Of a DNA stretch of 27,999 nucleotides, positions 7,483-13,582 are shown one piece after another (within the stretch, counting starts at the first letter, position 1; every line of letters starts with the position of its first letter). Source of the stretch: CAMLHP01 sp035712285 (GTDB taxonomy: Bacteria; Gemmatimonadota; Gemmatimonadetes; Gemmatimonadales; GWC2-71-9); NCBI GenBank assembly GCA_035712285.1, contig DASTBA010000096.1, forward strand, positions 1 through 27,999, given 5' to 3'. The notes below the pieces were generated by a model. The model was not told the DNA's origin. It did no database searches and saw only the letters and a list, made by a program, of their open reading frames with translations. The position numbers and the translations under genes were made by a program.

Positions 7483-8757
7483 ATGATCATGCGCAGTGCC
7501 ATCCTGGCCGGACTCGCGGCCGTCGGGGCCGTAGCCGGCCCGCTGTCCGCCCAGCGTGCGGTGACGGTACCGCCGGGCCTCATTGCGGACATCAAGTACC
7601 TCGCGTCGGATTCCCTGGGCGGGCGCCTCACCGGATCCCCGGGCGCGGACAGTGCCGCGGCGTATCTGGCCCGACGGTTCGCGGCGGTGGGCCTGCAGGC
7701 GGCCCCTGGGGGCTGGTTCCAGGACTTTCCCCTCGCGCAGTCGGTACCGGCGCTCGGCGCACAACATGAAGCCCTCTCCGGCCGGAACGTGATCGGGATC
7801 CTGCCAGGCCGCGATCCGGTGCTGCGGCGCGAGGCGGTGATCGTCGGCGCGCACTACGACCATCTGGGTGGCGGCGAGTTCGGCAGCCTCGATCCCGACA
7901 GCACCGGCAAGATCCACAACGGGGCGGACGACAACGCCTCCGGGGCCGCCGCCCTGGTGTACATCGCCGAGGCGCTGGCGGCGGCGCCTCCGGCCCGGAC
8001 CGTGGTCTTCATCGCCTTCTCGGGCGAGGAGCTCGGCCTGCTGGGGTCCACGTGGTACGTGAAGCACGCCATCTATCCGCTGGAGCGCACCGAGGCAATG
8101 ATCAACCTCGACATGGTCGGCCGGATGCGCAACAAGCGGCTCATCGTGTACGGGGCCGCCACGGCGAGGGAATTCAACCCGCTGCTCGATTCGCTCAACT
8201 GGTACCAGGGATTCGACCTCCGGAAGCAGGGCGATGGCTACGGCCCGAGCGACCAGTCGGCGTTCTACGCGGCGCACCTCCCCGTGCTGCACCTCTTCAC
8301 CGACCTGCACGAGGACTACCACCGCACCACCGACGACTGGCAGAAGCTCAACTTCGACGACCTGGCGCGGGTGGTCCAGTTCGCGGCGGGCATCGCGTCC
8401 GCACTCGGGAATCATCGCGGCGCGCTCACCTTCGTCGAGGTGCCGACGGCGCACGCCACCCGGCCCGGCGATTCCGCCGTCACCAGCGGCTATGGCGCCT
8501 ACCTGGGCACCATTCCCGACATGAGCGATTCCCCGGGCGGTGTGCGGCTCATGGGCGTGCGCGGCGGCAGTCCGGCCGATCGCGCCGGCCTCAAGGCGGG
8601 CGACGTGATCACCCGGATCGGCCGCTATGACGTGCCGGATCTCCAGGGCATGACCGATGCGCTCCGCCGCTTCCAGGCCGGCGATTCCGCCAGCATCGTC
8701 ATCCGGCGCGGCGACGCCACCCTGACGCTCGGCGCCATTTTCGGAAAGAGAGACTGA
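7483..8757 (+). CDS. secreted M28 family metallopeptidase with C-terminal PDZ domain
   Basis: A 424-residue exported zinc aminopeptidase. A signal peptide covers residues 1-23 with probable cleavage in LSA|QRA. The M28 domain carries all its ligands: His124 (GAHYDHLG), Asp150 (NGADDNASG), the Glu182-Glu183 pair (FSGEELGL), Asp210 (INLDMVGR) and His280 (HEDYHRTTDD). Residues from about 350 to the end form a PDZ domain (GVRGGSPADRAGLKAGDVITRIG), often used to bind peptide C-termini or regulate protease access. ATG at 7483 and ATG at 7489 are both possible and give the same mature protein. Neither has a clear Shine-Dalgarno. It is first in a tight group, with the next gene following after 4 bp. 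Confidence 0.92.
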   Translation: MIMRSAILAGLAAVGAVAGPLSAQRAVTVPPGLIADIKYLASDSLGGRLTGSPGADSAAAYLARRFAAVGLQAAPGGWFQDFPLAQSVPALGAQHEALSGRNVIGILPGRDPVLRREAVIVGAHYDHLGGGEFGSLDPDSTGKIHNGADDNASGAAALVYIAEALAAAPPARTVVFIAFSGEELGLLGSTWYVKHAIYPLERTEAMINLDMVGRMRNKRLIVYGAATAREFNPLLDSLNWYQGFDLRKQGDGYGPSDQSAFYAAHLPVLHLFTDLHEDYHRTTDDWQKLNFDDLARVVQFAAGIASALGNHRGALTFVEVPTAHATRPGDSAVTSGYGAYLGTIPDMSDSPGGVRLMGVRGGSPADRAGLKAGDVITRIGRYDVPDLQGMTDALRRFQAGDSASIVIRRGDATLTLGAIFGKRD

Positions 8758-8761
8758 CGCG

Positions 8762-9217
8762 ATGCCCGTGCTGGATGGAGACCGGATCGTGGCCGCGCTG
8801 CGCGGCGCCTTCGCACGGGACCTGGACCGCGCCGCGATGCTCAAGCTCGCCGCCGAGCGGATCCGCGCCGCCGGTTCGCCCTACACGTCGGTCTACATGT
8901 ACATGCTGCATGGCGATGAACTGGTGCTCGAGGCGTTTGACGGGCGGGAGACCGGGCACACGCGCATTCCGGTGGGCCAGGGCGTCTGCGGCACCGCCGT
9001 CGCCACCCGCGAGGACCAGAATGTCCCGGACGTGCAGGCCATCGGGAACTACATCGCGTGCAACATCTGGACGCGGTCGGAACTCGTGGTACTGATCCGC
9101 CGTGGCGAACTGCTGCTGGGCCAGATCGACGTGGACAGCGACGTACCCGACCCGTTCACTCCCGGCGAAGAGGCCGAGGTCCGCAAGGTGGCCGACGCCC
9201 TCGCGGTGCTGCTCTAG
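8762..9217 (+). CDS. GAF domain protein resembling free methionine-(R)-sulfoxide reductase
   Basis: A 151-residue single GAF domain. The region GVCGTAVATREDQNVPDV followed by NYIACNIWTRSELV matches the fRMsr family (E. coli YebR/MsrC), which reduces free Met-R-sulfoxide. Two of the three family cysteines are present, Cys76 and Cys100, separated by 24 residues exactly as Cys94 and Cys118 are in the E. coli enzyme. The third (Cys84 in E. coli, in the GKIAC segment) is missing; the matching stretch is GRETGHTRIP. The enzyme may still work with one resolving cysteine, or this may be a sensory relative. It is cytosolic, 4 bp after the M28 gene with GGAAAG and GAGAGA upstream, and 15 bp before the hydrolase gene. 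Confidence 0.82.
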   Translation: MPVLDGDRIVAALRGAFARDLDRAAMLKLAAERIRAAGSPYTSVYMYMLHGDELVLEAFDGRETGHTRIPVGQGVCGTAVATREDQNVPDVQAIGNYIACNIWTRSELVVLIRRGELLLGQIDVDSDVPDPFTPGEEAEVRKVADALAVLL

Positions 9218-9232
9218 CGCCCCGCGGACCGC

Positions 9233-10069
9233 ATGGTCCAGACCTTCACCCGATCCATTCGCGGCGTGCAGCTCTTCGAGCGCCGGGCCGGCAGCGGCCC
9301 GGCGGCGGTCGTGCTCCATGGCGGCCCCGGTGCCGATCACGGCTACCTGCTCCCCGGGTTCGATGCGCTGGCCACCGGCCGGACGCTGATCTACTACGAC
9401 CAGCGCGGCGGCGGGCAGTCACCGGTGGACCGCACCGTCCCGGTGGGCTGGCAGGAGCAGGTGGCGGACCTCGAGGCCCTGCGGGAGACGTGGGGCCTCG
9501 ACGCGCTGGTACTGGCCGGCTATTCCTGGGGCGGACTGCTGGCGATGCTCTACGCCGCGCACCATCCGGAGCGGGTGTCGCGCCTCGCGCTGGTATCGCC
9601 CGCGCCGGCGTGGCGCGGGGCCCGCGAGATGTTCGAGGCCGAGTTCACCAGGCGCAACATGGCGCCGGCGCTGCAGGAGGAGCGCCGGCAGCTGCGGGAA
9701 AGCGGCCTCCGCGAGCGAGACGCCGCCGCCTACCAGCGCCGCCTCTTCGAGCTGAGCGTGGTGCCCTACTTCCACGATCCGGCTCTCGCACGTGATCTCA
9801 CCGCCTTCCGGGTCACGGGGCGTACCCAGCAGGAAGTCTGGCGGTCGCTCGATGGTTACGACCTGCGGCCTGCGCTCCGGCAGCTGAGCGTGCCGGCGCT
9901 CGTCATGCACGGCGAGGACGACCCGATCCCGATCGCCGCCGCGCGCGCCACCGCCGAGTGCCTCCGCGCCGAGTTCCATCCGCTGCCACGCTGCGGCCAT
10001 GTGCCCTACGTGGAGCGGTTCGACGAATTCCGGATGCTGCTCGACCGGTTCCTGCCCCGCGATCCCTGA
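9233..10069 (+). CDS. alpha/beta hydrolase, proline iminopeptidase (S33) type
   Basis: A 278-residue alpha/beta-fold hydrolase. The oxyanion motif HGGPG (29-33), DQRGGGQS (56-63), nucleophile Ser98 in GYSWGG, a likely catalytic Asp230 in HGEDDP and His256 in RCGHVPYVE give a complete catalytic triad. HGGPG together with DQRGxGxS is characteristic of proline iminopeptidases and related S33 enzymes, which release N-terminal proline or cleave amide-like substrates. There is no signal peptide, so it is cytosolic. It follows the GAF gene by 15 bp and probably belongs to the transcript that starts at the M28 peptidase. The two peptidases in one unit suggest peptide scavenging (inference). The exact substrate cannot be assigned. 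Confidence 0.88.
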   Translation: MVQTFTRSIRGVQLFERRAGSGPAAVVLHGGPGADHGYLLPGFDALATGRTLIYYDQRGGGQSPVDRTVPVGWQEQVADLEALRETWGLDALVLAGYSWGGLLAMLYAAHHPERVSRLALVSPAPAWRGAREMFEAEFTRRNMAPALQEERRQLRESGLRERDAAAYQRRLFELSVVPYFHDPALARDLTAFRVTGRTQQEVWRSLDGYDLRPALRQLSVPALVMHGEDDPIPIAAARATAECLRAEFHPLPRCGHVPYVERFDEFRMLLDRFLPRDP

Positions 10070-10084
10070 CTTTCGGGGCGGGGT

Positions 10085-10096
10085 TACCTTTGCGGA
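10085..10096 (+). promoter_or_regulatory. leaderless-type promoter: -10 box exactly 6 nt before the ATG at 10097
   Basis: TACCTT (10085-10090) is followed by TGCGGA and then ATG. With a sigma-70 -10 box covering -12 to -7, transcription would begin at the A of the start codon, giving an mRNA with no leader. There is no Shine-Dalgarno in front of this ATG, in keeping with that reading. A possible hairpin (GCCCCG / CGGGGC, 10054-10059 and 10074-10079, 14-nt loop) lies between the preceding stop codon region and the box. It lacks a T-run and may be chance. Confidence 0.55.
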
Positions 10097-10750
10097 ATGC
10101 CCCGCCCCACACCGCTCGACCTCGCGCTGCACCCCCTCGCCGACGAGCGCTTCCCCGCCGTGCGCGACGCCCTCGTGCGCGACCATCGCGACTCCCGCGA
10201 CCGCGATGCCTTCCTGCTGACGCCGGAAGTGGTACAGCTGGTCCGGGACCTCCGCCCCGAGGACGGGATCGGCGAGGCGATCGACCAGCTGGTGGCCTTC
10301 GTGCATCACGCCTACCTGTTCTGGGACGGCGGCCGGATCACCGTCGCGATCGAGCCGGGGCAGCTGGAGCCGATCCTGGCGCATCGCGCATCGGCGCCGG
10401 CCGCCAATGGCGCCGCGCGCTACGTGCAGCTGCCGGAGCGCCGGGTCTGGGGAGAGGTCGTGGAGGGAGAGCCGCACGAGCCGCTCGACGGCTGCTTCGT
10501 CCATGAACATCCCGACGCCGGCATCCGCGTCCTCGGCATCTTCGGCATGCATCACGACCGGCCGGGATTCAGCGTCGTGGAAGCCGCCGGTCCCCGCGCG
10601 GAGCACCTCGAACGCCCGGACGGCTCTCCCCTGTACGCGCCGACGATGCCGGGTGGAGCGGCCGCGCACCTGCATTCGATCGCCGGCGGCGAGGAGCTCC
10701 TGGAGCTCGGCTGGCGCACGCGCAGCCTGGCTCCGGAGGGCGCCGCATGA
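10097..10750 (+). CDS. hypothetical protein coupled to the PolX-like gene
   Basis: A 217-residue protein I do not recognise. It has no signal peptide or membrane helix. Features seen are an Arg/Asp-rich N-terminal helix (RDALVRDHRDSRDRDAF), an acidic central part, and a C-terminal half rich in His and Glu (CFVHEHPDAGIRVLGIFGMHHDRPGF, then AAHLHSIAGGEELLELGW). Its His residues might bind metal, but no named motif is present. Its last bases overlap the next gene as ATGA (10747-10750), so the two are probably translated together. The gene is first in the group containing a PolX-like protein and endonuclease III, hinting at a DNA-related role. That is inference from position only. Confidence 0.75.
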   Translation: MPRPTPLDLALHPLADERFPAVRDALVRDHRDSRDRDAFLLTPEVVQLVRDLRPEDGIGEAIDQLVAFVHHAYLFWDGGRITVAIEPGQLEPILAHRASAPAANGAARYVQLPERRVWGEVVEGEPHEPLDGCFVHEHPDAGIRVLGIFGMHHDRPGFSVVEAAGPRAEHLERPDGSPLYAPTMPGGAAAHLHSIAGGEELLELGWRTRSLAPEGAA

Positions 10751-12228
10751 GGCCGGGCACCCAGGTGCCTCCCGGCCTGCTCGAGATGCTTCGCGTTCCC
10801 GGCCTCGGCGTGCAGCGCGTGCGCCAGATCCACGCCCGGCTGGGCATTGACAACCTGCCCGATCTCGAGACGGCGGCACTTGACGGGCGGCTGGCACAGC
10901 TGCCGCGCTTCGGTGCGCGCACCGCGGAGAACATCCTCCGGAGCATCCGCCTGCTGCGGCAGGCCGGCGGGCGCCGGCTTCGGCATCACGCCGAGCTCGA
11001 GGCGGCAGCCGTGGCCGGTGCGCTCTGGCAGGTGCCGGGCGTGGCGGAGGTGTTCATGGCCGGCGCGCTCCGCCGGGCATCGGAAGTGATACCGGAGGTC
11101 GTGCTGGTGGCCGTGGCTGATGTTGTACCGGCTGAGTTGTTCCAGGCGCTGGGCCGGCACCGCAACATCGTGGAAATCGCCGGGCAGGACGAACGCCGGG
11201 TGACCCTGCGCCTCGCGAGCGGCTCGGTGGTCCAGGTCGTCGCCACGCCGCGGATCAATCTCGGCGCCGTGCTGGTGGAGGCCACCGGCAGCGACGCGCA
11301 TGTCGATCGGCTTGCCCGCCGGGCCGCGGCCCTGGGCATGAGCCTGACCGGTGCGGCACTCTGGCGCGGCAGCACCTTCGTCCCGACCCCGGACGAGCCG
11401 GCGCTCTACGGCGCGCTGGGGCTCGACTGGATTCCGCCCGAGCTCCGCGAAGGCGGCGACGAACTCGACCTCGCCGCGAGCCACCGCCTGCCCCGGCTGG
11501 TCGAGACCGCGGACCTCCAGGGACTCCTGCACTGCCATACCGCGTGGTCGGACGGAAGCTCGTCGGTGGAGGCGATGGCGGTGGCGGCGCGGGACGCCGG
11601 CTACCGGTGGATCGGCATCACGGACCATGGCCCGGCGGCGGTATACGCCGGCGGGCTCAGCGGCGAATCGCTCGCGCGGGAAGCCGACGAAATTGACGCT
11701 CTCAGCGGACGACTCGATGGCATCAGGATCCTCAAGGGCGTCGAGGCGGACATCCTGCAGGACGGCGCGGTGGACGTGGATGCGGCCGCAGCCAGGCGGC
11801 TCGACTTCGTGATCGCCTCGGTCCACAGCCGATTCGGGCAGGACCGCGCGGCCATGACCGCCCGCATCCTGCGCGCGCTGGAGCATCCTGCCGTGACCAT
11901 CCTCGGCCACCCCACGGGGCGGCTGCTCCTCTCCCGCGAACCGTACGACGTGGATCTCGATGCCATCCTCGAGCGTGCCGCCGGGCTGGGCGTGGCCGTG
12001 GAGGTCAATGCGGACCCGCACCGGCTGGACCTGGACTGGCGATATCTCGCCCGCGCGCGGGCGCTCGGGGTGCGGCTCGCGATCGGTGCCGACGCCCATG
12101 GCGTGGCGGGACTCGACCACATGCGCCACGGCGTCGGCATCGCCCGGAAGGGGCGGCTGGCGCCTACCGACGTGCTCAACACCATGAGCGCAGAGGCATT
12201 CCTGGACTTCGCACGGAGCCGCCGGTGA
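10747..12228 (+). CDS. PolX-like HhH/PHP protein with inactive polymerase core
   Basis: A 493-residue relative of bacterial PolX (polymerase beta-type gap-filling enzyme fused to a PHP phosphoesterase), normally about 570 residues. It starts at the point that is roughly residue 90 of typical PolX (VPPGLLEMLRVPGLG), so the 8-kDa domain is missing. Helix-hairpin-helix motifs occur at about 17-33 and 50-68. In the palm, the usual GDLD aspartates are absent (ALRRASEVIPEVVLV, 107-121) and the third Asp position is Gln (VVQVVATP). The PHP domain is complete: His262 and His264 (HCHTAWSDG), His294 (ITDHG), Glu333 (GVEAD), His360 (ASVHSRF), His388 (GHPTG), Asp449 and His451 (GADAH). It is likely a DNA-binding nuclease or phosphoesterase rather than a polymerase. 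It is coupled to both neighbours by 4-bp overlaps. Confidence 0.88.
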   Translation: MRPGTQVPPGLLEMLRVPGLGVQRVRQIHARLGIDNLPDLETAALDGRLAQLPRFGARTAENILRSIRLLRQAGGRRLRHHAELEAAAVAGALWQVPGVAEVFMAGALRRASEVIPEVVLVAVADVVPAELFQALGRHRNIVEIAGQDERRVTLRLASGSVVQVVATPRINLGAVLVEATGSDAHVDRLARRAAALGMSLTGAALWRGSTFVPTPDEPALYGALGLDWIPPELREGGDELDLAASHRLPRLVETADLQGLLHCHTAWSDGSSSVEAMAVAARDAGYRWIGITDHGPAAVYAGGLSGESLAREADEIDALSGRLDGIRILKGVEADILQDGAVDVDAAAARRLDFVIASVHSRFGQDRAAMTARILRALEHPAVTILGHPTGRLLLSREPYDVDLDAILERAAGLGVAVEVNADPHRLDLDWRYLARARALGVRLAIGADAHGVAGLDHMRHGVGIARKGRLAPTDVLNTMSAEAFLDFARSRR

Positions 12229-12920
12229 AGCAGCCAGCAAAGAAGGCCGTGAAGCGGACCGGCGCGCGCACGCTCGCCAGCGCCGAGGCCCGGTTTCCCG
12301 AGATTCTGAAGCGCCTGCACGGCGCGTACCCCGACGCCCATTGCGAACTCGATCACCGTGACGCGTTCGAGCTGCTCTGCGCCACCATCCTTTCGGCGCA
12401 GTGCACCGACGTCCGGGTCAACATGGTGACGCCGGCGCTCTTCGCCCGCTACCCGGATCCCGCGGCGCTCGCTGCCGCCCGCCAGGAGGACGTGGAGGAG
12501 ATCATCAAGTCCACCGGCTTCTTCCGCAACAAGGCCCGGAGCCTGATCGGCATGGCGCAGGCGGTGGTGGCGGAGCACGGCGGCACCGTGCCGGCGGAGA
12601 TGGACGCCCTGGTCCGGCTGCCGGGCGTCGGGCGGAAGACCGCGAACGTGATCCTGGGAAATGCGTTCGGGATGAACGAAGGCATCGTGGTGGACACCCA
12701 CGTGGCCCGCCTCAGCGCGCTGCTCGGCCTCACCCGCCACACCGATGCGCTGAAGATCGAGCAGGATCTCATGCGACTGGCACCGCGCGAGGATTGGGCC
12801 CTGCTCTCGCACCTGCTGATCTTCCATGGCCGGCGGGTGTGCATCGCCCGGCGCCCGCGCTGCGGGGAGTGCGTGCTCGCGGACCTCTGCCCCAGCGCCC
12901 AGCTGCCGGGCGTCAGCTGA
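12225..12920 (+). CDS. nth: endonuclease III (DNA glycosylase/AP lyase)
   Basis: A 231-residue base-excision-repair glycosylase that removes oxidised pyrimidines and nicks the abasic site. The helix-hairpin-helix LPGVGRKTANVILG contains the catalytic Lys138. Asp157 in VVDTHV is the second catalytic residue. The C-terminal iron-sulfur loop is intact: Cys206, Cys213, Cys216 and Cys222 with C-x6-C-x2-C-x5-C spacing for a 4Fe-4S cluster. The N-terminus has a basic extension (MKQPAKKAVKRTGAR) of about 17 residues beyond the E. coli enzyme. The GTG start overlaps the PolX-like stop as GTGA, so translation is probably coupled. The 3' end overlaps the stop of the converging LiaF-like gene by 8 bp. 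Confidence 0.96.
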   Translation: MKQPAKKAVKRTGARTLASAEARFPEILKRLHGAYPDAHCELDHRDAFELLCATILSAQCTDVRVNMVTPALFARYPDPAALAAARQEDVEEIIKSTGFFRNKARSLIGMAQAVVAEHGGTVPAEMDALVRLPGVGRKTANVILGNAFGMNEGIVVDTHVARLSALLGLTRHTDALKIEQDLMRLAPREDWALLSHLLIFHGRRVCIARRPRCGECVLADLCPSAQLPGVS

Positions 12921-12924
12921 CGCC
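12909..12924. repeat. perfect 16-bp palindrome holding two converging stop codons
   Basis: GGCGTCAGCTGACGCC equals its own reverse complement. The nth stop TGA (12918-12920) and the LiaF-like stop TGA (12913-12915, minus strand) are mirror images inside it. It could fold in RNA as a 6-bp stem with an AGCT loop and act as a weak two-way terminator, but no T-run follows on either strand. Confidence 0.6.
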
Positions 12925-13560
12925 GTCCCTCCACCGGTTGAAGGCCCCGCGCATGCCGTCGTAATGGCCCTGGGGCATGTCGCTCGTTGACGGGCGCTCG
13001 ATGATCTCGATCGCCCCCATGAAGACGCGACCGGTGATCCGCACCAGCAGCCCGTTCCAGTCCGCCCCCGCGGCCCGACGCCGCTTGTGCTCCGTGCCGG
13101 CGAAGAGGGCGCTGGCTTCGTTTTCCACCTGCGTCCCCGGCGGCACGATCACCGCCAGCTTGCCGCACATGACGTGGGCCGCGATCTCGACCACGTCGGT
13201 GTCGAACCATGCGTCCCGCAGGTCGAGGCGCACCTCGCCGAATACGGCACGCGCCTCGGTCAGCAGCGGCACCGTCCACCGGCCGTTCCGGACGGCCTGC
13301 GAGAAGGTGGCGGAGACCCGCATCCGCTCCAGGGGTGCCGCCGGCACCGGGAGCGCCGGCTCCGCGTAGGGCTGCACGGCGTAGTCGCCGGTCGGTTCGA
13401 GATCGCCGATGATCTGCCGCACCGCTGCCGCGGTCGGCGCCTCCCGGAGCAGTTCCAGGCGATGCTCGAACGCCTCGACGGAAAGCTGCTCCCGGGCCTG
13501 GGCCACGCAGAGCGCATGCACCGCATCCCGCCGCGCCGCCAGCAGATCGTCAGAGTTCAT
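12913..13560 (-). CDS. DUF1707-SHOCT-like / LiaF C-terminal domain protein
   Basis: A 215-residue soluble protein. Residues about 8-53 (RRDAVHALCVAQAREQLSVEAFEHRLELLREA...) fit the DUF1707/SHOCT-like helical module, in which short helices precede a varied effector domain. Residues about 85-195 fit the beta-helical LiaF C-terminal 'cell wall-active antibiotics response' domain (FGEVRLDLRDAWF...EIAAHVMCGKLAVIVPPGTQV). LiaF proteins usually have membrane helices and restrain an envelope-stress sensor kinase. No helix is present here and no kinase is nearby, so a regulatory role is only a guess. The ATG at 13558-13560 has no Shine-Dalgarno but sits 6 nt after a TATATT box. It is divergent from the DUF255 gene across 22 bp. 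Confidence 0.83.
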   Translation of the reverse strand: MNSDDLLAARRDAVHALCVAQAREQLSVEAFEHRLELLREAPTAAAVRQIIGDLEPTGDYAVQPYAEPALPVPAAPLERMRVSATFSQAVRNGRWTVPLLTEARAVFGEVRLDLRDAWFDTDVVEIAAHVMCGKLAVIVPPGTQVENEASALFAGTEHKRRRAAGADWNGLLVRITGRVFMGAIEIIERPSTSDMPQGHYDGMRGAFNRWRDGVS

Positions 13561-13582
13561 CGCTCGAATATACCTTTACCGC
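13561..13582. promoter_or_regulatory. 22-bp divergent promoter pair with overlapping -10 boxes
   Basis: The whole gap between two divergent ATG codons is 22 bp. On the plus strand TACCTT (13571-13576) is followed by 6 nt and ATG (13583). On the minus strand TATATT (13572 down to 13567) is followed by 6 nt and ATG (13560). The two hexamers share two base pairs, so two polymerases could not occupy both at once. Both genes would give leaderless mRNAs. The -35 regions would lie inside the opposite coding sequences, and no strong -35 match is visible. Confidence 0.6.

Noticed and set aside
10054..10079. A GCCCCG/CGGGGC hairpin as a terminator of the hydrolase gene.
   Set aside because: The loop is 14 nt, there is no T-run, and in such GC-rich DNA a 6-bp match is expected by chance.
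9419..12240. Two long minus-strand open frames (492 and 562 codons) opposite the hydrolase, PolX-like and nth genes.
   Set aside because: The plus-strand genes have complete catalytic motifs and coupled 4-bp overlaps. The antisense frames give compositionally biased peptides and no motif.
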